NCBI RefSeq assembly: GCF_003025615.1
Contig: NZ_PYMJ01000002.1
Location: 277,256-341,255 of the forward strand
DNA: 64,000 nt
DNA from: Photobacterium frigidiphilum
GTDB taxonomy: Bacteria; Pseudomonadota; Gammaproteobacteria; Enterobacterales; Vibrionaceae
Direction of reading: 5' to 3'
Position 1 is the stretch's first letter. Every line of letters starts with the position of its first letter. Positions 1-8,716 of this stretch are shown in pieces. The position numbers were made by a program, and so were the translations under genes. The notes beneath the pieces are model-generated. The model ran no database searches. It was not told the origin of the DNA and saw nothing but the letters and a program-made list of their open reading frames with translations.

Positions 1-661
1 ATAAGCGGAACATGTTGGCACCGACAAATTTAAAGATAAACATGATGGCAACAGCGAGACCAATAGATGATGTAACCGCTGGCGTACCATCAGTATTAGT
101 TAATGTGAACAGCACAGCGCCAGAAGAGAAGAAGTTAACAATGGCCGCACCTGCAGAAAATTGGAACATAGTGAAAACATCGGTTTCCCGCTTGGTTAGA
201 TGGCCTTCATCTTTTAATTGGCGGGTCATCGCTGCACCTGCATCTGTACTTTGTAGCGAGGCTATAAGTGCAAGACCAGAGTTTCCAGGAATACCCATTA
301 AAGGGCGAAGCAGCGGTGTTAGAATTTTACGAGCAGCATCTAGCGCACCATAGTGTTCTAGAACATTGATCATACCTAAAGCGAACATTACTGTTGGGAT
401 TAACGTTAACGCGAAAATGAAACCGTCACGAGCACCACTACCGCCTTTACCGCGCAGTGAGGTTGTAGCCGTTTGGATGCCATCAGCAGTGTCGTTTACA
501 GCGTAAACAACGTTACCAAATGAACCATTTAAGGTTGTGAAATCAAAAACGCCATACCATTCGTTTGATTGAAGTAGCCCAGAAAAGAAGACAACAGCAA
601 AGGCGAGGGCAATGTAGCTGCCAATCGTTACTTTGCGGTCTTGTCCAACCTGATTGCTCAT
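1..661 (-). CDS. Nucleoside-recognition (Gate) domain membrane protein, YjiH-like, 3' end outside window
   Basis: The reading frame runs from an ATG at 661 down to the window edge without a stop, giving at least 219 residues. An AGGGG ribosome-binding site sits just upstream. The protein has a first membrane segment at about residues 14-33 and further hydrophobic segments separated by glycine-rich loops. One loop reads PGNSGLALIASLQSTDAGAA, the type of sequence found in Gate-domain (nucleoside recognition) membrane proteins such as YjiH. Such proteins usually come as a YjiH/YjiG pair; the partner would lie left of the window. Substrate is unknown for the family, so no transport role is claimed. 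The length suggests that little more than the last residues are missing. Confidence 0.6.
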   Translation of the reverse strand, partial: MSNQVGQDRKVTIGSYIALAFAVVFFSGLLQSNEWYGVFDFTTLNGSFGNVVYAVNDTADGIQTATTSLRGKGGSGARDGFIFALTLIPTVMFALGMINVLEHYGALDAARKILTPLLRPLMGIPGNSGLALIASLQSTDAGAAMTRQLKDEGHLTKRETDVFTMFQFSAGAAIVNFFSSGAVLFTLTNTDGTPAVTSSIGLAVAIMFIFKFVGANMFRL

Positions 662-1023
662 GAATATAACCCCTTAGGAAATTAAAATCGCAAATGCGAA
701 AATGTGTCTTTCGTAATCCTGTTCAAAAGTTTTAATATTTTGATACAAGTGAAAACTAAGATTTAAATAAACTAGTGCTATTTTCACTGATTTTGATGGG
801 GTTTTATTGATTGGGGTCAATATGTGCTACTGAATATTAACACTTTGGAGTTAGTTGGTGTTTTTGTGAACTTATTCACTAAAAACACGCCATTAACATG
901 TTTTTTTATTTTAATGGCTTGTTTTACACATTTGTTAATTTTAACTAATGAATAACAGTGACTTATGTTTTTGAGTTTAAATATAAAATAATGATATGTG
1001 ATGAATTATATACAGTATTGATA
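662..1023. other. AT-rich intergenic region
   Basis: About 360 bases without a credible gene. The part next to 661 must hold the promoter of the Gate-domain gene. I see no clear operator or structured RNA here beyond A+T richness. Confidence 0.5.
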
Positions 1024-1024
1024 T

Positions 1025-1051
1025 AAAAAAAGAGCGCTATTAGGCGCTCTT
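1025..1051 (-). terminator. Rho-independent terminator of the nhaC-like gene
   Basis: An 8-bp stem AAGAGCGC/GCGCTCTT (1030-1037 with 1044-1051) is followed on the minus strand by a run of T (1025-1029). It lies about 30 bases beyond the stop codon of the antiporter gene. Confidence 0.8.
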
Positions 1052-1082
1052 CTTTGAGTTGCTTATTTTGTGTTTTCTACTG

Positions 1083-2522
1083 TTAAGCTGTTTGCTGAGT
1101 AACCGCTAGGTTCTCATTCTCATCAGTTTCTTCAGTAATTGTTGGTGGGCAACGGTCAACAAACCAACCCATGTAAGATGTCACGATAGTCACGATAATA
1201 CAGACGAAGCTTAACCACATAAATGGTGCGTAAGAGAAGGTTGCAACCCCCAAGATACTCGCCATGTAAATACCGTTATCACTCCAAGGCACCATACCAG
1301 ATGTTAACGTACCGCCAAATTCAGCGTTACGAGACAGGTTCTTACGTTGGTAACCTAGGCGGTCGTAGTTCTTCGCACAGATTTTAGGCGTTAGAATTAA
1401 TGATACGTACATAGCAGAACCAAATACGTTACCAAAGAATGCCGTCGCAATCGTGGATGTAGCTAAGCTACCCGCAGAGTTAACGCGTTTCTCGAATAAC
1501 TTAGCAACAGTTTGTAGTACACCTACTTTATCAAGTAGACCACCAAAACCCAGACCAAAGATGATAACGGCTACTGAACCCAGCATAGAAGACATGCCAC
1601 CACGGTTTAGAATCGCATCAATGAAGTCAACGCCAGAACTAATAGAGAAAGGTGCCCATGCAGTGTTAAATGCCACTAGTGGGTCCATATCTTGAACCAT
1701 TACCGCCCATACGATACCCAGCAGCGAACCGAAAGAGATAACAGGGAAAGACGGTAGGCGCATTGCTAGTAGGCCAAGAACAATAATCACAGGGATGAAT
1801 GAGAATGGAGAGATAACAAACTGATTTTCCATCGCAAGAATAACAGAATCAACCTGAGCCATGTCGACATTACCAGCATAGTGCAAACCAGCACCGGTAA
1901 ATAGAATACCTGTAATGATGTAACTGATTAACGCGATAGGTAGCATGCCTTTGATGTGTTCCATCACTTCTACGCCAGACATAGAAGAAGCAAGAATTAC
2001 CGAATCAGATAGCGGCGACATTTTGTCACCAAAGTAACAACCTGAAAGCACAGCACCTGCAGTCATTGGGGCTGGAACGCCCAGACCTTGTCCAATACCC
2101 ATCATTGCGATACCAGCGGTACCTGCTGCACCCCAAGATGTACCTGTTGCTAACGCTGTTAGTGAACAAATAATCATGGTTGCAAGCAAGAAAATGGATG
2201 GATGAATGGCTTGCAAGCCGTAATAAATGATTGTCGGAACAATACCACCTGCAATCCAAGTGCCCACAAGAGCACCTACAGCAAGAAGAATTAGTACAGC
2301 ACCTAAGCCATTTGAAATGCCTTGAGTTGCCGCTTTTTCAAGTGATTTATAGTCATGGCCAAGTTTGATACCTAGCGTGATAATAATGAACCAGCCGATA
2401 TAAAGTGCTAGTTGAATGGGTAAATCAAGTTTAGCGGTGAAAGAGAATGCCAGTGCAAGGAAAGTACCAAGGGCAAGGATCACTTGCATTAGCGATGGTA
2501 GCTTCATAGTCTGTTTTTCCAT
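1083..2522 (-). CDS. nhaC: NhaC-family Na+/H+ antiporter
   Basis: A 479-residue polytopic inner-membrane protein with about 11-12 hydrophobic segments, the normal size for the NhaC family. Typical family stretches are visible: TGTSWGAAGTAG around residues 127-138 and YFGDKMSPLSDS around 163-174, rich in polar and charged residues inside membrane segments as expected for ion coupling. NhaC members exchange Na+ for protons, and some relatives carry organic anions or amino acids, so the exact substrate is inferred. The ATG at 2522 has AAGG about ten bases upstream; the ATG five codons later is an alternative. The gene is transcribed alone, away from asd, behind a long hairpin-rich leader and ahead of a strong terminator. 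Confidence 0.85.
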   Translation of the reverse strand: MEKQTMKLPSLMQVILALGTFLALAFSFTAKLDLPIQLALYIGWFIIITLGIKLGHDYKSLEKAATQGISNGLGAVLILLAVGALVGTWIAGGIVPTIIYYGLQAIHPSIFLLATMIICSLTALATGTSWGAAGTAGIAMMGIGQGLGVPAPMTAGAVLSGCYFGDKMSPLSDSVILASSMSGVEVMEHIKGMLPIALISYIITGILFTGAGLHYAGNVDMAQVDSVILAMENQFVISPFSFIPVIIVLGLLAMRLPSFPVISFGSLLGIVWAVMVQDMDPLVAFNTAWAPFSISSGVDFIDAILNRGGMSSMLGSVAVIIFGLGFGGLLDKVGVLQTVAKLFEKRVNSAGSLATSTIATAFFGNVFGSAMYVSLILTPKICAKNYDRLGYQRKNLSRNAEFGGTLTSGMVPWSDNGIYMASILGVATFSYAPFMWLSFVCIIVTIVTSYMGWFVDRCPPTITEETDENENLAVTQQTA

Positions 2523-3293
2523 ACTGTTTAACCTTGTTTGATCGAGCTTATTAAAGGGTGAACCCTGAAACTAACGTCATTAAGAACGTTAATAATTAAT
2601 TTTTCTTCTGATCACTGAGTCCTTCTTTAAAGAGACTCATGTTGTTTCGGCGCTACTCTATCTAAATGAGTTACTCACTGCGATAGATATTGTACTTTTC
2701 TGTGACCTGAATCTTTTAGTACTGATAAACGCTTGAAAATATATGTTTACATGTGTTTTTACTGTTAACTTTAGGTTTTAAATTTGTTCTTATGTTGTTT
2801 TTTAATCGATTTATAAGTTGTGTTTTTATATTAATGATGTGGTTTTTAAAGTGTAAATAACTACATATGCTTATTTTATTGGTGCTTTAAGTCTGCTTAA
2901 TCAGTATGTGTAGGTTATCAGGGTGTGGGTTTTTATTCAAAACTTGTGGTTTTTTTGATTTTATTGGTTGGAGGTGGAAAGTTATTTGTAGAGGGTGAAT
3001 TGTTCACTCTTATTGGTTTTTGGGGGTGAATTAATCACATTTAGTTTGCTTTCTAGTCCGTATTAATTGTTGGTCTAATATGTGTGTTTACTGTCTTAGA
3101 TGCCAACTAATCTCTAGATATTAAATATGTAAAATAAAACGTGGACGGAATTTTTATGCAATTTCTTCAGATTCTGCTTGTTTTTCACAATTTAAATCTC
3201 TATAGATGGAGGTAGAAATACTCATTCGTGTAGTGATAGGAATATTACAACAAGCGTTGGGTTTGTAATTATGAACAAGGAGTGTAGCAAGCG
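2523..3293. other. Divergent nhaC/asd intergenic region with hairpin-rich nhaC leader
   Basis: This 771-bp A+T-rich gap separates two divergent genes. On the nhaC side, four hairpins follow one another in the minus-strand transcript: CTATC/GATAG (2658-2686) enclosing TGAGT/ACTCA (2667-2677); TGAGTC/GACTCA (2616-2639); TAACGT/ACGTTA (2572-2591); and AGGGT/ACCCT (2555-2566). No T-run follows any of them, so they are not ordinary terminators. I could not match them to the lysine riboswitch or another known element. The asd side (2700-3280) shows no structure that I can name. Confidence 0.45.
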
Positions 3294-4412
3294 ATGATGA
3301 AGGTTGGTTTAGTTGGTTGGCGTGGCATGGTAGGTTCTGTGCTGATGCAGCGCATGGTTGAAGAGGGTGACTTCAATTTCATTGAGCCTGTATTTTATTC
3401 AACATCTCAAATCGGAATCCCAGCGCCTAACTTAGGTAAAGATGCTGGCTTACTGCAAGATGCGTTTGATATAGAAAGTTTGAAAAAGCTGGATACCATT
3501 ATTACCTGTCAAGGTGGTAGCTATACAGAAAAAGTATACCCAGCATTGCGTGCTGCAGGTTGGAAAGGTTATTGGATTGATGCTGCCTCTACATTACGTA
3601 TGGATCCTCAATCTATTATTACGCTAGATCCGGTTAACTTTGATCAAATCAAACAGGGCATTCATAGCGGTACTAACACTTATGTGGGTGGTAACTGTAC
3701 GGTTAGTTTAATGCTAATGGCGGTTGGTGGCCTTTATAAAGAAGGCCTTGTTGAGTGGATGACATCGCAAACCTACCAAGCGGCTTCTGGTGCGGGTGCG
3801 AAAAATATGCGTGAGTTGATCAACCAAATGGGTGTGATTAACGATACGGTGTCAAGCGAGCTTGCAAACCCAGCAACATCGATTCTAGATATTGATCGTA
3901 AAGTATCTGAAACCTTACGTTCACCTGGTTTTCCTTCGCAAGAATTTGGTGCTCCGCTTGCGGGCTCATTAATTCCGTGGATTGATGTGAAGCGTGACAA
4001 TGGCCAGAGTAAAGAAGAGTGGAAGGCGTCGGTAGAAACGAACAAAATTCTGGGCTTACAAGATAACCCAGTGCCGATTGATGGTACGTGTGTACGTATT
4101 GGTGCAATGCGCTGTCACAGCCAAGCATTAACGTTGAAGCTGAAGAAGAATGTACCGTTAGATGAGATCGAAGAAATGATCGCATCACATAATGATTGGG
4201 TTAAAGTGATCCCGAACGATCGTGATGCGACCGTTCAAGAGCTTAGCCCTGCGAAAGTAACGGGCACATTGTCTGTTCCTGTTGGCCGTTTACGTAAACT
4301 GGCAATGGGTGATGATTTCCTTAATGCCTTCACTGTGGGTGACCAATTACTATGGGGTGCTGCAGAGCCACTTCGTCGTACACTTCGCATTATCTTGTCT
4401 GAAAAATCGTAA
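3294..4412 (+). CDS. asd: Aspartate-semialdehyde dehydrogenase
   Basis: Reduces beta-aspartyl phosphate to aspartate semialdehyde with NADPH, the branch step to lysine/diaminopimelate, threonine and methionine. The 372 residues match the enterobacterial Asd type closely in length and sequence: an N-terminal dinucleotide-binding region [13 protein letters not shown] (residues 8-20), the catalytic cysteine Cys135 in GGNCTVSLM, and the RCHSQA histidine motif near residue 274. The gene starts ATG-ATG; an AAGGAG lies about 12 bases before the first ATG, so the second ATG at 3297 is equally possible. It is a single gene closed by a strong terminator at 4434-4461. Some Vibrionaceae have two asd genes, so a paralogue elsewhere is possible. 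Confidence 0.97.
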   Translation: MMKVGLVGWRGMVGSVLMQRMVEEGDFNFIEPVFYSTSQIGIPAPNLGKDAGLLQDAFDIESLKKLDTIITCQGGSYTEKVYPALRAAGWKGYWIDAASTLRMDPQSIITLDPVNFDQIKQGIHSGTNTYVGGNCTVSLMLMAVGGLYKEGLVEWMTSQTYQAASGAGAKNMRELINQMGVINDTVSSELANPATSILDIDRKVSETLRSPGFPSQEFGAPLAGSLIPWIDVKRDNGQSKEEWKASVETNKILGLQDNPVPIDGTCVRIGAMRCHSQALTLKLKKNVPLDEIEEMIASHNDWVKVIPNDRDATVQELSPAKVTGTLSVPVGRLRKLAMGDDFLNAFTVGDQLLWGAAEPLRRTLRIILSEKS

Positions 4413-4433
4413 CGCGAAAAAACAGACATTAAT

Positions 4434-4461
4434 AAAAACGCCTGCAAATGCAGGCGTTTTT
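4434..4461 (+). terminator. Rho-independent terminator of asd
   Basis: A 13-bp inverted repeat AAAAACGCCTGCA/TGCAGGCGTTTTT with a two-base spacer (4434-4446 with 4449-4461), ending in a T-run on the plus strand. Confidence 0.9.
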
Positions 4462-4604
4462 GTTTCCGATGCTAGTGCTTTGAATTGCAGACCGTTATGT
4501 ATATCCCCAAGTTTCCTCAAGATGCTAGCTGAGATCACTCTGAATCCTGAGGTAGCTTGGGTATTAATGAGTAATTAAGCATACAGATAGGCTGTAAATC
4601 AGAT

Positions 4605-4631
4605 ATAAAAAAGCCTGCAATTAAGCAGGCT
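4605..4631 (-). terminator. Rho-independent terminator of sodB
   Basis: Stem AGCCTGC/GCAGGCT (4612-4618 with 4625-4631), followed on the minus strand by TTTTTT; it lies about 35 bases past the sodB stop codon. Confidence 0.85.
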
Positions 4632-4665
4632 CTGTTGGCAATAATTGAACCGCAATAACGCGATA

Positions 4666-5250
4666 TTATGCCGCTAGGTTCTTCGCTACGAATTCCCAGT
4701 TTACTAGTGACCAGAAAGCAGCCATGTAATCAGGACGAACGTTACGGAAATCGATGTAGTAAGCGTGTTCCCACAGATCAACAGTAAGAAGAGGAGTAAC
4801 ACCTTCTTCTGTGATTGGAGTACCAGCGTTAGAGGTGTTTACGATTGCTAGAGAGCCGTCAGCGTTCTTAACAAGCCAAGTCCAAGAAGAACCGAAGTTG
4901 TTGATTGCTGAATCAGTGAATTTCGCTTTGAATTCTTCGAAAGAACCGAATGCTTTAGCGATAGCGTCTGCTACTTCACCAGTTGGTTCGCCGCCTGCGT
5001 TAGGGCTTAGGCTGTGCCAGTAGAACGTGTGGTTCCAGATCTGAGCTGCGTTGTTAAATACACCACCAGTTGAAGTCTTGATGATTTCTTCAAGAGACTT
5101 TTCTGCTAGATCAGTACCTTCAACAAGGCCGTTTAGCTTAACAACGTAAGTGTTGTGGTGCTTACCGTGGTGGTATTCTAGCGTTTCTTGAGAGATATGT
5201 GGCTCAAGAGCGTTGATTGCGTACGGTAGAGCTGGTAATTCAAATGCCAT
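4666..5250 (-). CDS. sodB: Superoxide dismutase, iron type
   Basis: Converts superoxide to oxygen and hydrogen peroxide in the cytoplasm. The 194-residue protein has the four metal ligands His27, His74, Asp158 and His162. It has the iron-type signature AAQIWNHTFYW around residues 68-78, with Gln70 at the position typical of Fe-SOD, and the DLWEHAYY motif. There is no signal peptide. A second, manganese-type SOD lies at 15240-15851, so this window carries both enzymes. Monocistronic, with its own terminator. Many gammaproteobacteria express sodB when iron is plentiful; no Fur box was identified near this copy. Confidence 0.96.
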   Translation of the reverse strand: MAFELPALPYAINALEPHISQETLEYHHGKHHNTYVVKLNGLVEGTDLAEKSLEEIIKTSTGGVFNNAAQIWNHTFYWHSLSPNAGGEPTGEVADAIAKAFGSFEEFKAKFTDSAINNFGSSWTWLVKNADGSLAIVNTSNAGTPITEEGVTPLLTVDLWEHAYYIDFRNVRPDYMAAFWSLVNWEFVAKNLAA

Positions 5251-5509
5251 TGCTCAATTCTCCATTTGGTATATTTGAGAGGGGCAAGCCCTCGACATTG
5301 CTTCCGGCAGACTTCAAACGAGCCTGCATTATTTTTCTAAACTGACGGGTTTTATTTTAGCAAGTTTTTACTTTATTAAAAGCCCTAAACACTAATAATC
5401 GTCATGTAATATATCCTTACAGATAATAGGCGTTTTTTTCCAGTCCGTGACAAAGTAGAATGTGACTGTTATAAGACCCTATATAAGCAAATTGTCGTAA
5501 GAGGAAGCT

Positions 5510-5851
5510 ATGGAAACCATCGATAAGATTAAGCAGCAGATTTCAGAAAACCCAATTCTGTTGTACATGAAAGGCTCTCCAAAACTACCTAGCTGTGGTT
5601 TTTCATCTCAAACGTCGCAAGCGCTAATGTCATGTGGTGAGAAGTTTGCTTACGTAGATATTCTTCAAAACCCAGATATTCGTGCAGAACTACCTGTTTA
5701 CGCACAATGGCCAACTTTCCCACAATTGTGGATCGAAGGTGAGCTAATTGGTGGTTGTGATATCGTTCTGGAAATGTTCCAGAAAGGTGAGCTTCAGCCG
5801 CTAATCAAAGAAGCTGCTGTACGTCGTGATGGCGAAGCGGCTGCTGAGTAA
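5510..5851 (+). CDS. grxD: Monothiol glutaredoxin, Grx4 type
   Basis: A 113-residue cytoplasmic thioredoxin-fold protein with the CGFS active site (Cys29-Gly-Phe-Ser) in KGSPKLPSCGFS, followed by WPTFPQLWIEGELIGGCDI, the glutathione-binding region. CGFS glutaredoxins bind a [2Fe-2S] cluster as glutathione-linked dimers and act in iron-sulfur cluster delivery and iron sensing rather than in disulfide reduction. An AGGAAGC ribosome-binding site precedes the ATG. The gene stands alone between divergent sodB and convergent rof. Confidence 0.96.
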   Translation: METIDKIKQQISENPILLYMKGSPKLPSCGFSSQTSQALMSCGEKFAYVDILQNPDIRAELPVYAQWPTFPQLWIEGELIGGCDIVLEMFQKGELQPLIKEAAVRRDGEAAAE

Positions 5852-5891
5852 GCGCTAATATATTCCCTCCTTTTTTAGGTGGTTTATATAT

Positions 5892-5919
5892 ACAAAGCCC
5901 CGCTGGTTGGGGCTTTGTT
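5892..5919. terminator. Hairpin between convergent grxD and rof
   Basis: A 10-bp stem ACAAAGCCCC/GGGGCTTTGT (5892-5901 with 5909-5918) lies between two converging genes. The T-tract is weak on both sides, so efficiency is uncertain. Confidence 0.65.
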
Positions 5920-5931
5920 GTATCTGGCTGT

Positions 5932-6198
5932 TTAGCTACCTGCAATCAACTCTCGTCCAAACGTAGCATTCGCAGTGAGTGGGGTAATAGCTTTAATCGT
6001 ATCTAAGCGTACTGGCTGCGATAGTCCATCTTGCTCTATGACTAACCATTCTGTTTTATCTGCTTGGGTTTTGGTGTCAATCGCTGTGCCGACCAAGGTT
6101 GTCTCATCATTTAGTTCGATAGACAGCAGATAACGTCGCATACAAGCAATCTCGATAAAGTCGTACCGTTGGCATTGAATCGCTTGGTAGTCACTCAT
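5932..6198 (-). CDS. rof: Rho-binding antiterminator, Rof/YaeO family
   Basis: An 88-residue cytoplasmic protein beginning MSDYQAIQCQRYDFIEIAC, the same pattern of Tyr-Gln, Cys and Tyr-Asp, then Glu and Ala-Cys, as the start of E. coli Rof. Rof binds transcription termination factor Rho and blocks its RNA-binding site, reducing Rho-dependent termination. The later residues (LSIELNDETTLVGTAIDT, then the VRLDTI segment) fit the small beta-barrel fold of the family. The gene is convergent with grxD. This is of interest here because tnaA, elsewhere in the window, is normally controlled by Rho-dependent attenuation. Confidence 0.85.
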   Translation of the reverse strand: MSDYQAIQCQRYDFIEIACMRRYLLSIELNDETTLVGTAIDTKTQADKTEWLVIEQDGLSQPVRLDTIKAITPLTANATFGRELIAGS

Positions 6199-6310
6199 AT
6201 GCGTCCTGTGATTTTGTCAGTAGTTTATATAACCAAGTTACCTCAAGATGTTCGTATCAGCGAGAACTTGTTGGGATATAGGCTAGGCAAAGGTGAACAA
6301 TCGACAGATG

Positions 6311-6339
6311 AAAAAAATCCGCCCCTTAAAGGACGGATT
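6311..6339 (-). terminator. Rho-independent terminator of the 6391-7728 antiporter gene
   Basis: Inverted repeat AATCCG/CGGATT (6316-6339) with further pairing inside, followed on the minus strand by TTTTT. Confidence 0.8.
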
Positions 6340-6390
6340 CAGATGTTAAGTTTGCCAATGTTATTTAACCAATGTTTGGTTAACGAAAGG

Positions 6391-7728
6391 CTATAGCACC
6401 ATTGATGCTAACCAACCAAATGCGATAAGTGGCAGGTTGTAGTGTAGGAAAGTTGGAACCACTGTTTCCCAAACGTGTTCGTGCTGACCATCAGCATTCA
6501 AACCCGCTGTAGGCCCTAACGTTGAGTCAGATGCCGGTGAACCCGCATCACCCAACGCAGCCGCTGTACCGACAAGTGCGATTGTCGCCATTGGTGAGAA
6601 ACCAAATGTTAGGCACAAAGGAACATAAATAGTGGCAAGAATAGGGATAGTTGAGAACGAAGAACCAATACCCATCGTCACAAACAGGCCAACAACCAGC
6701 ATCAATAATGCCGCCAGTGGTTTGTTATCACCAATAACAGTAGCAAGAGAACTAACCAGTGTTTCAACACCACCTGTTGCTTTCATTACTGAAGCAAAAC
6801 CAGCAGCTGCAATCATGATAAAGCCGATCATTGCCATCATGTGTACACCTTTCGTGAACACATCATGCGTTTCTTTCCACTTAATCACACCACCAAATGT
6901 GAACACCATGAAACCAGCAAGACCACCAATAATCATCGACCCGCTATATAGCTGAGCACCTAGTGCAGCAAAAATAGCGACTACCGCGATATAGACATGG
7001 CGCAGGTTAATTTCTTTGTGTTCAGGTTCGTTAGCTAGAATTTTTTCTTCAGAATACTCGCGAGGCTTACGGTAAGTCACAAACGTCGCCAAAAGTAAGC
7101 CAAAAATCATACCTGCAGCCGGTAAAAGCATCGCTATTGGTACTTGGCTTGCTGTTACATCTAGCCCGTTATCATGCAGGTTCTTCAACAAAATGTTGTT
7201 AAGGAAGATACCGCCAAAGCCAACGGGTAGAACCATATAAGGTGTTACTAAACCAAACGTTAGTACACATGCAATTAAACGACGGTCTAATTTTAACTTA
7301 GCAAAAACATGCAGTAGCGGCGGAATAACAATCGGAATAAACGCGATATGCACCGGAATAACGTTCTGAGAAGAGATAGCCAGTAAAACTAAAATGATAA
7401 GAACGCTATATTTAACCCCAGTTGCTGCTGCTGCATTCTCATGCCCACTAATGCGTTTAATGACTTTTTGAGCCAATACATCAGTAATACCAGAGCGAGA
7501 AATTGCCACGGCAAAGGTCCCGAGCATTGCGTAGCTTAATGCCGTCGTTGCACCGCCACCTAAGCCGCCTTCAAATGCAGATACTGCTTCGGTTAATGGC
7601 ATGCCGCCAATTAAGCCACCGATTATGGCACTAAAAGTAAGCGCAACTACTACATTAACCCGCATTAGCGCGAGTAAAAGCATGACGCATACCGAAATTA
7701 CTACAGGGTTCATAAAACTAAGATCCAT
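6391..7728 (-). CDS. Na+/H+ antiporter-like permease, YuiF/COG2056 type
   Basis: A 445-residue inner-membrane protein of about 11-12 membrane segments. The sequence resembles putative Na+/H+ antiporters of the ion-transporter superfamily (YuiF type): an [17 protein letters not shown] segment near residue 118 and a late [20 protein letters not shown] loop near residue 390. The polar residues of that loop are typical of the ion or substrate site. The family was named by similarity and some members may carry organic acids or amino acids, so the ion is inferred. It is a single gene with its own terminator. It is not a close paralogue of the NhaC-type gene at 1083-2522. Confidence 0.75.
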   Translation of the reverse strand: MDLSFMNPVVISVCVMLLLALMRVNVVVALTFSAIIGGLIGGMPLTEAVSAFEGGLGGGATTALSYAMLGTFAVAISRSGITDVLAQKVIKRISGHENAAAATGVKYSVLIILVLLAISSQNVIPVHIAFIPIVIPPLLHVFAKLKLDRRLIACVLTFGLVTPYMVLPVGFGGIFLNNILLKNLHDNGLDVTASQVPIAMLLPAAGMIFGLLLATFVTYRKPREYSEEKILANEPEHKEINLRHVYIAVVAIFAALGAQLYSGSMIIGGLAGFMVFTFGGVIKWKETHDVFTKGVHMMAMIGFIMIAAAGFASVMKATGGVETLVSSLATVIGDNKPLAALLMLVVGLFVTMGIGSSFSTIPILATIYVPLCLTFGFSPMATIALVGTAAALGDAGSPASDSTLGPTAGLNADGQHEHVWETVVPTFLHYNLPLIAFGWLASMVL

Positions 7729-8015
7729 CGTTGTGTTATGTCATAGGTGAAAAGCAGAGAATTTTAATTATGTGATGCTCGTAATTATTTTCTCATTTTT
7801 TATTATATTTTGAGCTGTTCTACTCAAAAACAATCAGTTTGCTGGAATTTTTTCACATGTCGAGTAAAAGTTGATACTCGTACGGAATTTTATTGGCATT
7901 GTGCCAAGTGTCTTAGTCTTGTCACCTTCCCGACGATATACTGAGATTTACTGTATTGGTAGGCAGAACAGAACGTTACTGTCGATTTCAACGTTAAAAG
8001 TTAATGGAGTTAACC

Positions 8016-8621
8016 ATGAGTGTATTAGTAGGCCGCCCGGCACCTGATTTTACTGCAGCTGCAGTGCTTGGTAATGGCGAAATTGTTGATAGCTACAACT
8101 TGTTTGAAAATATCAAAGGTAAAGCCGCGGTTATTTTCTTCTACCCGTTAGATTTCACGTTTGTATGCCCATCAGAATTGATTGCATTTGATAAGCGTTA
8201 TGCTGATTTTCAAAGCAAAGGTGTAGAGGTTATCGGCATCTCTATCGATTCTCAGTTTTCACATAACGCATGGCGTAATACGCTGGTGGAAGATGGTGGC
8301 ATTGGCGAAGTACAGTACCCATTAATTGCAGATACCAAGCATGAGATTTGCAAAGCTTACGATGTTGAACACCCAGAAGCGGGCGTTGCGTTCCGTGGTT
8401 CATTCTTGATCGATAAAGAAGGCATGGTTCGTCACCAAGTAGTGAATGACTTACCGCTGGGTCGTAATATTGACGAAATGCTACGCATGGTCGATGCGCT
8501 TCAATTCCATGAAGAACATGGCGAAGTGTGCCCAGCACAGTGGGAAAAAGGCAAAGAAGGTATGGATGCATCGCCAGCAGGTGTCGCGGCATACTTATCA
8601 GAGCACACTGACGATTTGTAA
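8016..8621 (+). CDS. Typical 2-Cys peroxiredoxin (AhpC/TSA family)
   Basis: Thiol peroxidase that reduces hydrogen peroxide and organic hydroperoxides. From the ATG at 8016 the protein has 201 residues. The peroxidatic Cys51 lies in DFTFVCPSE and the resolving Cys172 in GEVCPAQW, the arrangement of typical dimeric 2-Cys enzymes. An in-frame ATG four codons upstream (8004) lies inside the ribosome-binding region TGGAG (8005-8009), so 8016 is preferred. The gene stands alone with a strong terminator. It could be called an AhpC-like or PrxA-like protein; no dedicated reductase gene (ahpF) is adjacent, so the electron donor is probably thioredoxin, which is an inference. Confidence 0.93.
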   Translation: MSVLVGRPAPDFTAAAVLGNGEIVDSYNLFENIKGKAAVIFFYPLDFTFVCPSELIAFDKRYADFQSKGVEVIGISIDSQFSHNAWRNTLVEDGGIGEVQYPLIADTKHEICKAYDVEHPEAGVAFRGSFLIDKEGMVRHQVVNDLPLGRNIDEMLRMVDALQFHEEHGEVCPAQWEKGKEGMDASPAGVAAYLSEHTDDL

Positions 8622-8653
8622 GGAATAGTCTGAAAGCTATTCTTTAAACAATA

Positions 8654-8687
8654 AAAAGCGGATGTTGTAAGTACAACATCCGCTTTT
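8654..8687. terminator. Bidirectional terminator between peroxiredoxin gene and volA
   Basis: A perfect 15-bp inverted repeat AAAAGCGGATGTTGT/ACAACATCCGCTTTT with a four-base loop (8654-8668 with 8673-8687). T-runs occur on both strands between convergent genes. Confidence 0.9.
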
Positions 8688-8716
8688 CTATGCATAGAAA
8701 CTATAAATGATTCATT

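Noticed and set aside
2523..3293. Lysine riboswitch before nhaC or asd
   Set aside because: I looked for the conserved core of the lysine element on both strands and could not align it; only generic hairpins are present.
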